A DNA stretch of 64,000 bases, taken from Microbacterium rhizomatis (GTDB lineage Bacteria > Actinomycetota > Actinomycetes > Actinomycetales > Microbacteriaceae). The DNA is taken from contig NZ_VYSA01000002.1 in assembly GCF_008710745.1 (NCBI RefSeq), positions 310,001 to 374,000 of the forward strand, read 5' to 3'. A program made the position numbers and the translations under genes. Below the pieces are notes generated by a model that did no database searches, was not told where the DNA came from, and saw only the letters and a list, made by a program, of their open reading frames with translations. This document shows positions 45,488-54,258 of the stretch, piece after piece (position 1 is the first letter of the stretch; each line of letters starts with the position of its first letter).

Positions 45488-45934
45488 TTACTGGGCGACC
45501 TGGTCGAGGATGAAGGCCTTGGGCTGCTGGGCACCGTGGGGGTGCTCCGCGCCGCGGTAGACCTTGAGCTTGCTGAGCTGCTGAGCGCCCAGGCTGTTCT
45601 TCGGAAGCATGCCGCGCACTGCCTTCTCGACGGCGCGCTCGGGGCTCTTCGCGAGGAGCTCTTCGTAGGTGACCGACTTCAGGCCGCCCGGGTAGCCTGA
45701 GTGGCGGTAGGCCTTCTTCTTCTGGAGCTTCTGTCCGGTCAGCGCCACCTTGTCGGCGTTGATGATGATGACGAAGTCGCCCATGTCCATGTGGTTGGCG
45801 AAGGTCGCCTTGTGCTTGCCGCGAAGGAGTGCTGCCGCGTGGCTCGCGAGTCGGCCGAGAACGACGTCGGTGGCGTCGATGATCAACCACTCGCGCTGGG
45901 CTTCGCCAGCCTTGGGGGTGTACGTGCGCGTCAC
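45488..45934 (-). CDS. rplM: Ribosomal protein uL13
   Basis: 148 residues, full length. [64 protein letters not shown] and [12 protein letters not shown] are diagnostic. The start is GTG 45934. It heads the rplM-rpsI-glmM operon. A promoter with a leader of about 180 nt lies upstream. Confidence 0.98.
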   Translation of the reverse strand: MTRTYTPKAGEAQREWLIIDATDVVLGRLASHAAALLRGKHKATFANHMDMGDFVIIINADKVALTGQKLQKKKAYRHSGYPGGLKSVTYEELLAKSPERAVEKAVRGMLPKNSLGAQQLSKLKVYRGAEHPHGAQQPKAFILDQVAQ

Positions 45935-46115
45935 AATAGTGCTGCTTTCTTGATTCGAACGGAGATGTTCGTGAATCCCGCTCCGGGGTGGTTCTCCGCA
46001 CTCGCGGCCGTCGAGCCGATTTCCGGTCATCGAGCCTGTCGAGATGCGACGGAACACGCCAGTGGAGGGCTCACGTTCGCAGTGCTGGCCAGCAGGGCGC
46101 AGACACCAAGGGTCA

Positions 46116-46144
46116 AGCTTACGGCATGCGGATCCCCGATCCAA
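46116..46144 (-). promoter_or_regulatory. rplM-rpsI promoter
   Basis: Reverse strand: TTGGAT (46144-46139), 17-bp spacer, TAAGCT (46121-46116). The resulting leader of about 175 nt before GTG 45934 is long enough for autogenous control by L13, which the sequence alone cannot show. Confidence 0.6.
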
Positions 46145-46158
46145 ACCGCTCTCGACGG

Positions 46159-46198
46159 GGTGATCGGTGAGCGAGCACCCGGCGAGCGTATCGAGATC
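46159..46198. repeat. Dispersed repeat, family 3 copy b
   Basis: Begins GGTGATCGGTGAGCGAGC, ends GCGAGCGTATCGAGATC; the last 17 bases equal those of copy a. Confidence 0.8.
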
Positions 46199-46339
46199 CC
46201 GACCACGCCCCCACGTGTCCACCGAAGTGGGGACAGACAGGATGTTGACGTCCATCTACGGTTGTATCGAGGGCATCCCCCAGATTGCTCTCATTTCACC
46301 CGCACGATCACGGTAATCGGGTTACCTGATCCGCGGAAG

Positions 46340-46374
46340 AGCGGCCCGTGGCTCCCCCAGACCCCCGGGCCGCT
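46340..46374 (+). terminator. Orphan forward-strand hairpin
   Basis: AGCGGCCCG / CGGGCCGCT arms around a 17-nt loop, then TCACTTTT. It may end an unannotated short transcript or insulate the next gene. Confidence 0.4.
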
Positions 46375-46430
46375 TCACTTTTCCGCTCGCGCGTTTGACG
46401 CAACCCTCGCCCTCGGGGATCGTGGGGCCC

Positions 46431-47273
46431 ATGATCCTCGGACCGACCACGTCGCTGCAGCGCACCTACCGCTACCTGCGGATCGCGATCGCGCTGACCG
46501 TCGTGGTCATCCTCGTCGCCGCTGCGGTCGAGATCCCTCAGTTCGGGGTCCTCCGCTCCCTCAGCCACTACGCCTACACGCCGGCGCACACGATGTTCGC
46601 GGGGGCGCTGGTGGCAGCATCCGCCCTCCTCTTCGCACTCTCCGGCAGAGGGGTCCAGCGTGTACTGCTCGACGCGGCCGCACTGTTCGTGCCGCTCATC
46701 GCGATCGTGCCGACCGTCATTGCGCCGGGCGAGGTGCCGGGCGTCGCGGTCGCGTGCGCGAGCGGGTGCGTGCCGAGTGCGTGGGCAGCGGACGCCGACA
46801 ACGGCGTCATCACCTACCTCGTCGTGGGCGCGATGATCGCGGTGCTCGCCGGTGTGCTGATCGCCTTCGGGCAGGTCGACCGGGCGGGAGGGATGCTGTC
46901 GCTCACCCTCGCCGTCATCGTTCTGGCCGTCGTCGGTCTCACGTGGGGCCTGTGGCGTGCGGAGTTCCTGCAGTGGGCGCACTATGTCGCGGCGGCGGTG
47001 TTCTTCGCGCTTGTTGCGGCCGTCGCGTTCGCCGAGGCGTTCTGGCCTGCGGGGCGCCGGCCGGTCGCGGGGTGGGTGCGCGGGTCGTACATCGTGATCT
47101 CCATCGCGCTTGTCATCGACGTGCTGGTGCTGGCGGTGTTCGGCGCGACGCGGTCGGGCGGAACGTACGGGGTGCTGGTCGGCGAGGTGATCGCGCTTCT
47201 GCTGTTCCTGGCGTTCTGGGTGGTGCAATCGATCCAGAACTGGAACGATCCCGACCCCGCCTCCCTCCGCTGA
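46431..47273 (+). CDS. Multi-pass membrane protein of unknown function
   Basis: 280 residues, about eight hydrophobic segments, not recognised. Segments include YLRIAIALTVVVILVAAAVEI, HTMFAGALVAASALLFAL, AALFVPLIAIVPTVIAPGEV, a short external loop with two Cys (VACASGCVPSAWA), VGAMIAVLAGVLIAFGQV and a final LLLFLAFWVVQSIQNW. The loop Cys pair could form a disulfide outside. ATG 46431 is taken; an in-frame upstream start (46395) is possible. No neighbour suggests a role. Confidence 0.7.
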   Translation: MILGPTTSLQRTYRYLRIAIALTVVVILVAAAVEIPQFGVLRSLSHYAYTPAHTMFAGALVAASALLFALSGRGVQRVLLDAAALFVPLIAIVPTVIAPGEVPGVAVACASGCVPSAWAADADNGVITYLVVGAMIAVLAGVLIAFGQVDRAGGMLSLTLAVIVLAVVGLTWGLWRAEFLQWAHYVAAAVFFALVAAVAFAEAFWPAGRRPVAGWVRGSYIVISIALVIDVLVLAVFGATRSGGTYGVLVGEVIALLLFLAFWVVQSIQNWNDPDPASLR

Positions 47274-47281
47274 GCGTCGCA

Positions 47282-47360
47282 CTCATCCGCGAGACGGCAT
47301 GGACGCCACGAGACCGCCGCAGATCCCCACCGTCTCGTCGCACCTATCCGGTCTCGCGGG
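47282..47360. repeat. Palindromic dispersed repeat, family 2 copy B
   Basis: Reverse complement aligns over about 80 bp with 40846-40926 (shared CCCGCGAGACCGGATAGG, GCGACGAGA, GGTCTCG, GTCTCGCGG). Located between convergent stop codons. Confidence 0.85.
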
Positions 47361-47382
47361 AAGAAATGGGGAGGCGGGGGCG

Positions 47383-47694
47383 CTAGCGCTCGGAGCGGGG
47401 GGCCAGAGCATCCCAGTTGATGTCGACCCGATCGGGCTGCGATCTCGCGATGCGGGCCGGCAGCCGCTGCCCGACCTTCGGCCACCACTTGCGCCGCGTG
47501 GCGATCTCGGTGTCGATGAAGGTCTCGGGGATGCCGTCTGCCTCGGTCGCGAGCCGGATCGTGCAGCTGAGATAGCCGAAGCGGCCCACGGGCTCGCTCA
47601 CCGAGACGACGCGGACGAAGCCCTGCACCGCATCGGCGATGGGGTCTCCCACCAGGCGTTCGAGCTGGTGGGCCATCTGTTCGGCTTCGTCCAT
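47383..47694 (-). CDS. Small conserved-looking cytosolic protein, function unknown
   Basis: 103 residues, not recognised. Acidic helical start (MDEAEQMAHQLERLVGDPIADAV) then alternating strands (GFVRVVSVSEPVGRFGYLSCTIRL, PETFIDTEIATRRKWWPKVGQRLPARI) and an end NWDALAPRSER. ATG 47694 is supported by TACACT 6 nt upstream, matching the leaderless pattern of this genome. That promoter and normal codon bias are the main grounds for believing it. Confidence 0.65.
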   Translation of the reverse strand: MDEAEQMAHQLERLVGDPIADAVQGFVRVVSVSEPVGRFGYLSCTIRLATEADGIPETFIDTEIATRRKWWPKVGQRLPARIARSQPDRVDINWDALAPRSER

Positions 47695-47851
47695 GGGCCG
47701 AGTGTATGCCCCGGTGTGCGAGCGACCTCCGGGGTCCGCGGAAGCGTCGCGCCGCGACGCAGGCGAACCTCGCATGAAACACGACTCTGGTAGTAAGGGA
47801 ACTCGTTCAGTAGCAACTGCACCAGCACTCACGAGCTATCGAGGAGCTTTC

Positions 47852-49183
47852 ATGCGTATGTCGGTCATCGGCTGTGGGTATCTCGGAGCCGTGCACGCGG
47901 CAGCGATGGCGTCGATCGGGCATGACGTCGTCGGCATCGACGTGGACGCACGAAAGATCGACACCCTCAGCCGGGGTGAGGCGCCGTTCTTCGAACCGGG
48001 CCTGCAGGAGATCCTGACCGAGGGCATCGCGTCGGGCCGACTGACCTTCACGACCGACATGTCTCGGGCGAAGGGCGCGAAAGTCCATTTCGTGGGCGTC
48101 GGCACGCCGCAGCAGAAGGACGGCTACGCCGCCGACCTCACGTACGTCAACGCCGCGATCGACGGCCTGCTGCCCTATCTGAGCGAGGGCGACCTGGTCG
48201 CGGGCAAGTCGACCGTCCCGGTGGGCACCTCGGCAGAACTCGCCCCGCGCATCGAGGCCACCGGCGCGACGCTCGTGTGGAATCCCGAGTTCCTGCGCGA
48301 GGGCTGGGCCGTGCAGGACACGGTCGACCCCGACCGGCTCGTCGTGGGCGTCACGATCGACCCCACCACCGGAACGCCCGACAGCGACGGCGAGCGCGCC
48401 GCGGACATCCTGCGGGAGGTCTACCACCCCGCCGTCGCGAAGAACACGCCGTTCATCGTGACCGACCGCCCGACGGCCGAGCTCGTCAAGGTCGCCGCCA
48501 ACGCGTTCCTGGCCACCAAGATCTCGTTCATCAACGCGATGGCCGAGATCGCCGAGGTCACGGGCGCCGACGTCACCCAGCTCGCCGACGCGATCGGGCA
48601 CGACGCCCGCATCGGCCGTCGCTTCCTCGGCGCCGGCATCGGCTTTGGCGGCGGATGCCTGCCGAAAGACATCCGCGCTTTCGCGGCCCGCGCCGAAGAA
48701 CTCGGCCGCGGCGAATCGGTCGCGTTCCTCCGCGAGGTCGACGCGATCAACCTCCGCCGCCGCGAGCGTGCGGTCGAACTGGCCGTCGCCTCACTCGGCG
48801 GTGGCGTCTTCAAGAAGAACATCACCGTGCTCGGCGCGGCGTTCAAGCCGCACAGCGACGACGTGCGCGACTCGCCGGCGCTGGATGTCGCCGTCCGCCT
48901 CCACGGTCTCGGCGCCTGGGTCACCGTGACCGATCCCGCCGCGATCGAGAACGCGCGCCGCATCCACCCGCAGCTCAATTACGTGCACGATCGCGACGAG
49001 GCCATCCGCGGCGCCGACGCGATCATCCTCGTGACCGAATGGGACGAGTACCGCCGCGAGCTCGATCCGTCGCACGCGGGCTCGCTGGCCACCGGACGCA
49101 TCGTGATCGACGGACGCAACGGATTGGATGCTGCCGCCTGGCGCGCCGCCGGCTGGACCTACTACGGCATGGGCCGCCCGTAG
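47852..49183 (+). CDS. ugd: UDP-glucose 6-dehydrogenase
   Basis: 443 residues oxidising UDP-glucose to UDP-glucuronate, a precursor for acidic polysaccharides. NAD site VIGCGYLGAVHAAAMASIGHDVVGIDVD; STVPVGTS; NPEFLREGWAV; KVAANAFLATKISFINAM; catalytic GFGGGCLPKD; and AFKPHSDDVRDSPALDV. GAGGAG lies 7 nt before ATG. It is followed after 10 bp by the GH6 gene, which however has its own -10 box. Confidence 0.95.
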   Translation: MRMSVIGCGYLGAVHAAAMASIGHDVVGIDVDARKIDTLSRGEAPFFEPGLQEILTEGIASGRLTFTTDMSRAKGAKVHFVGVGTPQQKDGYAADLTYVNAAIDGLLPYLSEGDLVAGKSTVPVGTSAELAPRIEATGATLVWNPEFLREGWAVQDTVDPDRLVVGVTIDPTTGTPDSDGERAADILREVYHPAVAKNTPFIVTDRPTAELVKVAANAFLATKISFINAMAEIAEVTGADVTQLADAIGHDARIGRRFLGAGIGFGGGCLPKDIRAFAARAEELGRGESVAFLREVDAINLRRRERAVELAVASLGGGVFKKNITVLGAAFKPHSDDVRDSPALDVAVRLHGLGAWVTVTDPAAIENARRIHPQLNYVHDRDEAIRGADAIILVTEWDEYRRELDPSHAGSLATGRIVIDGRNGLDAAAWRAAGWTYYGMGRP

Positions 49184-49193
49184 GCTCGACCTC

Positions 49194-50252
49194 GTGACCA
49201 ACGGCGAGTCCGAGACCCCGGCGCAGAGCTATGCGTGGGCGCCGGCGCCGCCCGCAGGGCCGCGCCGCGCACGGCGGCGCCGGCGCGCGATCATCCTCGC
49301 CGTCCTCGTCGTCGCGATCCTCGCGGTCATCGGGGTCGTGATCGGCGTCGTCGTGGCGGCCTCGCAGCCCGCGGCGTCGAAGGCTCCTCACCCCGGGATG
49401 GCGCTCTCGGTGCCCTCCGACACCGCGGCGGCGAAAGCATCCGCCACGGCACCGAAGGGGACGGATGCCGCCACCGCGGCCGCCTACCTCGCCGCTCAGC
49501 CCACTGCCGTATGGCTGACCCCCGAGCACAGTGGGATCGGTGCCGTCGGCGCGACCGTCGCTGCGCTCCTCGACGAGGCCAAGGCGGCGGATGCCGCACT
49601 CACGCTCGTGGTCTACGGCCTGCCGGAGCGCGACTGCGGACAGTACTCCGCCGGCGGTCTCGCGCCGGCCGACTACGAGACCTGGGTCGCCGAGATCGGC
49701 ACCGCGCTGAAGGCGGTACCCGAGGTCACGACGATCGTCATGCTCGAACCCGACTCGCTCGCCCTCGCACCGCAGTGCGGAAATGTCGATGCCCGCGTGA
49801 CCCAGCTGCAGTCCGCGATCGGCGACCTCGTCGCCGACAACACGTGGATCTATCTCGACGGAGGCCATTCCTCCTGGCTGCCCGCCGACCAGATGGCGGA
49901 TCTCCTGCGGCAGGCCGGGGTCGAACGCGTCCGCGGTTTCGCGACCAATGTCTCGAATTACAACGCCCTCGGTGACGAGGTCGCCTATGCGCACAAGGTG
50001 TCGGCTCTGTTGGACGGAGCCCACGCGGTGATCGACACATCGCGCAACGGAGCGGGGTCCAACGGCGAATGGTGCAATCCGTCGGGCCGGCTCATCGGCG
50101 AAGCGGGCGGCACGAGCGGCGACGATGTCGTCGACCTCAACCTCTGGATCAAACCGCCGGGCGAAAGCGACGGTACGTGCAATGGCGGCCCCGCGGCCGG
50201 GACGTGGTGGGCGCAGTCCGCCGTCGAGCTGACCCGCAACACCGCTCGATGA
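49194..50252 (+). CDS. Membrane-anchored glycoside hydrolase family 6 (endoglucanase/cellobiohydrolase type)
   Basis: 352 residues. A basic cytoplasmic start (RRARRRRR) and one helix (about 33-56) make a type II membrane anchor, then a GH6 barrel: WLTPEH, the family signature VVYGLPERDC with Asp147, EPDSLA with Asp187, YLDGGHSSWLP, GFATNVSNYNA, DTSRNG, and a C-terminal NLWIKPPGESDG. GH6 enzymes invert beta-1,4-glucan bonds. Beside a GT2 synthase and ugd, trimming of the cell's own glucan-like polymer is as likely as digestion of plant cellulose. GTG 49194 lies 7 nt after TAGGCT. Confidence 0.9.
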   Translation: MTNGESETPAQSYAWAPAPPAGPRRARRRRRAIILAVLVVAILAVIGVVIGVVVAASQPAASKAPHPGMALSVPSDTAAAKASATAPKGTDAATAAAYLAAQPTAVWLTPEHSGIGAVGATVAALLDEAKAADAALTLVVYGLPERDCGQYSAGGLAPADYETWVAEIGTALKAVPEVTTIVMLEPDSLALAPQCGNVDARVTQLQSAIGDLVADNTWIYLDGGHSSWLPADQMADLLRQAGVERVRGFATNVSNYNALGDEVAYAHKVSALLDGAHAVIDTSRNGAGSNGEWCNPSGRLIGEAGGTSGDDVVDLNLWIKPPGESDGTCNGGPAAGTWWAQSAVELTRNTAR

Positions 50253-50254
50253 CC

Positions 50255-50276
50255 GTGTCCCCCATGCGGGGGACAC
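50255..50276. terminator. Hairpin terminator after the GH6 gene
   Basis: GTGTCCCCC-ATGC-GGGGGACAC, a perfect 9-bp stem with a 4-nt loop, 2 bp past the stop codon. Confidence 0.75.
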
Positions 50277-50395
50277 ATCCGACCGGCGCGCTCAGGTGTG
50301 CAAGAATTCGAATTCCAGCACTCCTTTCCCTTTCAGCGGAGGGCCCAGAGCCCGAGCCTCCCCCGGCGCCGAACTTGCTTGAATGGAGCATCTGA

Positions 50396-51358
50396 ATGAC
50401 AGATACGAGCCCTCCAGGCCGCACCGCGGTGATCGTCGAAGACGATGCCGATCTGCGTCACCTTCTCGTCGAGGTGCTCGAAGCCGCCGGCTTCTCGACC
50501 GTGTCCGTCGGCAACGGGATCGACGGCATCCGTGCGGTCCTGTCGTACCAGCCTCTGATCACGACGCTCGATGTCAACATGCCCGGTCTCGATGGCATCG
50601 AGGCCGCACGCCGCATCCGCGCTCAGAGCGACACGTACATCATCATGATCACCGCGATGGGCGAAGAGGCGGATGTCGTACTCGGCCTGAGCGCCGGAGC
50701 CGACGAGTACATCACCAAACCGTTCCGCCCGCGCGAGTTCCGCGCCCGCGTCGAGGCGATGCTGCGTCGGCCCCGTGCCGGAGCCGGCGCCACGGTCGCC
50801 GCGCCGGTGCGCACGCAGGAGAGCGCCGGGCCGTCCTTCCCCGGCGCGCGGCCGTCCACGGCGACCGCGAGCATCAGCACGTCCGAGATCAGCGGCGCAG
50901 CTCAGCGCCCCGCTGCCCCGGTCGTCGTACCGTCGACAGCCGGCCCGCAGGAATCCGCGGTGTTCGGCGACTCGGGCACGAGCGGAGCCGTCGGCGTGAT
51001 CGACCACGGTGACGGCGACTGGCTCGTGCACCGCAATCTGCGCCTCGACCTCGACAGCCGGATCGTGCTGATCGACGGTGAGGAGATCGATCTCACCCGC
51101 ACCGAGTTCGACCTGCTCGCCGCGCTGATGGAATCGCGGCGTCGCGTGCGCAGCAAGGCAGATCTCACGCTGGTGCTGCGCGGCGAGTCGTACGTGACGA
51201 CCTACTTCGTCGGCGATGCGGACAAGCGGGCGATCGAAGCGCACATGACGAATCTGCGGCGCAAGATCGGCGACAACCCCGTACAGCCTCGATTCATCGA
51301 GACCGTACGGGGCGTCGGTTACCGACTCACTTCCGACGTCACACCTCCCCCGGTATGA
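50396..51358 (+). CDS. OmpR/PhoB-type response regulator with a long linker
   Basis: 320 residues against the usual 220-240. The receiver domain (9-125) has VIVEDDADLR, phospho-acceptor Asp59 in TTLDVNMPGLDG, and TKPF (Lys108). An 85-residue Ala/Ser/Pro-rich linker (about 126-213) leads to the winged helix (NLRLDLDSRIVLIDGEEIDLTRTEFDLLAAL to FIETVRGVGYRL). GGAG lies upstream of ATG, and a 12-bp GAATTCGAATTC palindrome sits at 50304-50315. No kinase gene is adjacent; the nearest is at 54255, making it a likely partner by location only. Confidence 0.9.
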   Translation: MTDTSPPGRTAVIVEDDADLRHLLVEVLEAAGFSTVSVGNGIDGIRAVLSYQPLITTLDVNMPGLDGIEAARRIRAQSDTYIIMITAMGEEADVVLGLSAGADEYITKPFRPREFRARVEAMLRRPRAGAGATVAAPVRTQESAGPSFPGARPSTATASISTSEISGAAQRPAAPVVVPSTAGPQESAVFGDSGTSGAVGVIDHGDGDWLVHRNLRLDLDSRIVLIDGEEIDLTRTEFDLLAALMESRRRVRSKADLTLVLRGESYVTTYFVGDADKRAIEAHMTNLRRKIGDNPVQPRFIETVRGVGYRLTSDVTPPPV

Positions 51359-51434
51359 CGCTGCGGCCGTCTCATTCCTCCCCCGAGTAAGAGACTCCGC
51401 CCGGCAGTGAGCGATTCTATTTACATGTGTCCGC

Positions 51435-52925
51435 TCAGACCTTATATCCGTGCTGGCGGCGCACCAGCTTCGTGAACATCATGAGGGTCTGCAGGACCGT
51501 GACGGCACCGACGATGGGCCAGCCGATCCAGAGGATCGTCGACTGAACCACGGGGCCGAGCATCATCCAGATGATCGCGATCGTGACGAGCACGGCGGCG
51601 GTGACGACGAACGGCGTCCAGTGTCCGAGGCCGCCGCCCTTCTCGGCCTTGGCCTGCATCGCCCAGTTGTCGACCTTCTTCTTCGAGAGGAAGCGGGTCC
51701 ATGCGCGTGCGAAGTGCGAGAGCCGGATCCACATGTAGAGCTCGGCGGGCACGATCAGGAGTGCGAACAAGACGTCCTTGCGCGTGCGGGACTGCATCGT
51801 GAACGCCATGCGCAGGTTCAGCAGCACGGCCATCGCGATCGGGACGAGCCAGATCGGCGAGAACACGAACGCGTTCAGGGAGAGCGAACCGGCCAGCAGC
51901 AGGATGAACGCGAGGCGCACGAACAGGTTCGTCAGCATGCCGAAGTTCTCGAACCAGCGGATGCGCAGGTTCGGGTGGAACGGCTGGCCCTTGGTGTCGC
52001 CTCGCTGACCGGGCCACATGAGCTCGATCGCGCCGTACGTCCACTTGACCTGCTGCGCGTCGAGGCCGCTGAGGGTCGTCATCCCGCCCACGTCCGCGCG
52101 CGCGATCGGGCTGATCTTGGTGAGGTAGCCGGCGCTCTTGATCTGCAGCGACAGGAGCGAGTCCTCGACCTCGCTGTCCTTGACCCACGGCGTCGACTGA
52201 TGGTTGGCCTCCATCACCTCGCGCAGCGCCTGGGTCGAGAAGACCGAGAACTGCCCACCGAGGACGGCCATGTTGCGGCCGCGCAGCAGGTTCTGCAGGT
52301 TGAACGCCGCGAACTGCGAGCGCTGGCCGCTGATCAGGAACGAAGCGAGCCCCTTGAAGGGCTTGTTGTCGATCGTGTAGATCGCCGAGATGCCGCCGAT
52401 GCGGGTGTCGGAGATGATCTCGGTCTCGAGGTTCTCGACCGCGTGGTTCTCTGCGATCGTGTCTCCGTCGACGCCGAGCAGGTAGTCGTAGCCCTCGACG
52501 AGCGAGTAGCCGTAGTTGAGCGCGCCCACCTTCTTGTCGGGGTTCTTGCCGATGTCGTGCACGAAGACCTCGGTGAACTGCTCACCGAGCTCGGTGGTGA
52601 TTTCGTGCGGGCCGGCGAACTGCGAGGCGAGCGCGACGGTCTTGTCTGTGGTGTTGTTGACGACCACGTGGATCACGTCGGGCACGCGGGTCTGCGACAG
52701 GAGGCCCTCGATCACCTGGGCGATCGATTCCTCTTCGTTGTAGGCCGGTATGACGCATCCGATCGTCGACCGCTGGGTCGAGGATCCCTCGAACACCGAG
52801 TCGAAGTCCTCGGGGAACGCGTGGCTGTACACCGGCTCCTGAGGAACGACGACGGGAGCCTTCGAGCGCGAACGCAGAGCCAGCTCGCTGCGGCTGACAG
52901 CGGGCAGTTCAGGAGTGCTGGTCAT
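51435..52925 (-). CDS. Processive family 2 glycosyltransferase (polysaccharide synthase type)
   Basis: 496 residues. The cytosolic GT-A domain shows IGCVIPAYNEEESIAQVIEGLL, GVDGDT (DxD), LGGQFSVFS, KDSEVEDSLLSLQIKSAGY (acidic base region) and DAQQVKW at the product-binding helix, where cellulose and hyaluronan synthases usually have QxxRW. About four or five helices follow (LTNLFVRLAFILLLAGSLSLN, WLVPIAMAVLLNL, FVVTAAVLVTIAIIWMML, GWPIVGAVTVLQTLMMF). It should polymerise and export a glycan. No PilZ domain is seen. It is convergent with the response regulator and divergent from the 7-TM/kinase operon. Confidence 0.87.
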   Translation of the reverse strand: MTSTPELPAVSRSELALRSRSKAPVVVPQEPVYSHAFPEDFDSVFEGSSTQRSTIGCVIPAYNEEESIAQVIEGLLSQTRVPDVIHVVVNNTTDKTVALASQFAGPHEITTELGEQFTEVFVHDIGKNPDKKVGALNYGYSLVEGYDYLLGVDGDTIAENHAVENLETEIISDTRIGGISAIYTIDNKPFKGLASFLISGQRSQFAAFNLQNLLRGRNMAVLGGQFSVFSTQALREVMEANHQSTPWVKDSEVEDSLLSLQIKSAGYLTKISPIARADVGGMTTLSGLDAQQVKWTYGAIELMWPGQRGDTKGQPFHPNLRIRWFENFGMLTNLFVRLAFILLLAGSLSLNAFVFSPIWLVPIAMAVLLNLRMAFTMQSRTRKDVLFALLIVPAELYMWIRLSHFARAWTRFLSKKKVDNWAMQAKAEKGGGLGHWTPFVVTAAVLVTIAIIWMMLGPVVQSTILWIGWPIVGAVTVLQTLMMFTKLVRRQHGYKV

Positions 52926-53175
52926 GGCGAGTCTCTCGGTCGGAGGCGATGTGGCGCGGAATGAAGGGGAGGGTCCGGGGCATCGTCAGCCCGTACCGGA
53001 GGTGGATGCCGGAGCATCTCTCGTGATACCGATCTTGCTATGCTGACCTCCACGTAGCGTGCGTTCTCTGCCGAGGCGGCCTCAACGAATCCTCAAGATT
53101 TGCTGAGCGCGGTTCGCCCGCCGCCGAGCGAGCGACTCGCGTCCGACCCAACACACGACAGCTCGGGGGCGACGG

Positions 53176-54258
53176 ATGATCACGGTGTACACGGTCGCCC
53201 TCACGGTGGCGTGCTGCATCGCCCTGGCCGTGGTGCTCTCCACGGACAAGGGTTCACGCTCGGCCGACGCAGGCTGGCTGAGGATGCAGAGTCTGGCGGT
53301 TCTCGCCGCGTGCGCGGCGACGCTCTCGACGCTCTCGTACGCGATGTCGGGCTCCGACTTCGATCTCATCGTCCCCCTCGTGATCGCCGATGTGACGATG
53401 CCTCTCGCGCTCGGCCTCATGGTCGCCACGATCCGTCGAGCTGCCGGCAAAGGGCGCACCTTCATCGCCCCGATCGCTCTGCTCGCCGTCGGCGTCGGTG
53501 CGATCACATTCTTCGTCTCTCCGGACGCCGGCACCTTCGCGAAGCTCGTCGTGCTCACCTTCCTCAGCGCCGTGATCGCTCTCACGTGTGCGCGTGCGAC
53601 GACCCTGCCCCTCGCGGCTCGATGGCTCGTCGGGGGCAGCGCAGGGGTATACGGCCTCTATTGCCTCGTGCGCCTCAGCGCGATGGCGATCGCGGGTGCC
53701 GATTCGGCGCTCGTGCTGGACACTCTCGGCGCGGCGACGAGTACGATCGTCGCCGCCGCTGCCGTTGCGGCGACAACGATCGGCGTGATCCTGATCCTCC
53801 GCAGTTCGGGCGATGCGCAGCCCTCGCAGGTCGTCGGCGCCGACGCCCTCACCGACTGGATCGACGCACTCATGTCTCAGGGGAGTGCCTTCACGACGAT
53901 CGCCACATCGGTGCCGGACCTCACGCTTCACCGCGCGGCGTTCGGGCGCGCGTGGGCGCTCGCGATCACCGATGCGCTCACTCGGGCCACCGTCGCCACG
54001 ATGCCCGACGGAAGCGTGATCGGCAGGGCGGCACCGAAGGTGCTCGTGACCATCCAATTCGGCTCGGGCCTCGACCTCGAGGCCATCGGCACGCGGCTGC
54101 AGGCGGCGTATGAGCGCGCCCTCCCCCGATGGGCACCCACGGAGCCGCCCGACCTGCTCGTGGAGAGGCTCGACATAAAGGATCCCGCAGACCTGCATCG
54201 CTTCGCCCGGCGCTCCCGCGCAGCCGCGCGTCGCGTGACCGCGTTCCAGGCGAGGTGA
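53176..54258 (+). CDS. 7-TM sensor-like protein with a degenerate GGDEF domain (paralogue 1)
   Basis: 360 residues. Seven helices span about 1-212, then a C-terminal domain whose strand-helix order follows GGDEF domains: strand AFTTIATSV, helix RAAFGRAWALAITDALTRAT, hairpin SVIGRAAPKVLVTIQ where active enzymes read RYGGDEF, helix EAIGTRLQAAYERAL and strand LLVERLDI. The metal and substrate residues are gone, so no cyclic di-GMP synthesis is expected. It starts with ATG after GGGGG and overlaps the kinase gene by 4 nt. It resembles the protein at 55990 in plan, and the two flank the kinase. Confidence 0.65.
   Translation: MITVYTVALTVACCIALAVVLSTDKGSRSADAGWLRMQSLAVLAACAATLSTLSYAMSGSDFDLIVPLVIADVTMPLALGLMVATIRRAAGKGRTFIAPIALLAVGVGAITFFVSPDAGTFAKLVVLTFLSAVIALTCARATTLPLAARWLVGGSAGVYGLYCLVRLSAMAIAGADSALVLDTLGAATSTIVAAAAVAATTIGVILILRSSGDAQPSQVVGADALTDWIDALMSQGSAFTTIATSVPDLTLHRAAFGRAWALAITDALTRATVATMPDGSVIGRAAPKVLVTIQFGSGLDLEAIGTRLQAAYERALPRWAPTEPPDLLVERLDIKDPADLHRFARRSRAAARRVTAFQAR

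Larger units (their letters stand above)
45935..46430. other. 496-bp intergenic region before rplM
   Basis: No credible gene. It holds the rplM leader and promoter, dispersed repeat family 3 copy b, a GGTAA-N5-TTACC inverted repeat (46312-46326), and a hairpin with 9-bp arms (46340-46348 and 46366-46374) followed by TCACTTTT on the forward strand. The hairpin looks like a forward-strand terminator with no annotated gene before it. Confidence 0.6.

Noticed and set aside
46246..46270. TTGACG...TATCGA as a forward promoter
   Set aside because: Spacing is only 14 bp, too short for a normal sigma-70-type promoter.
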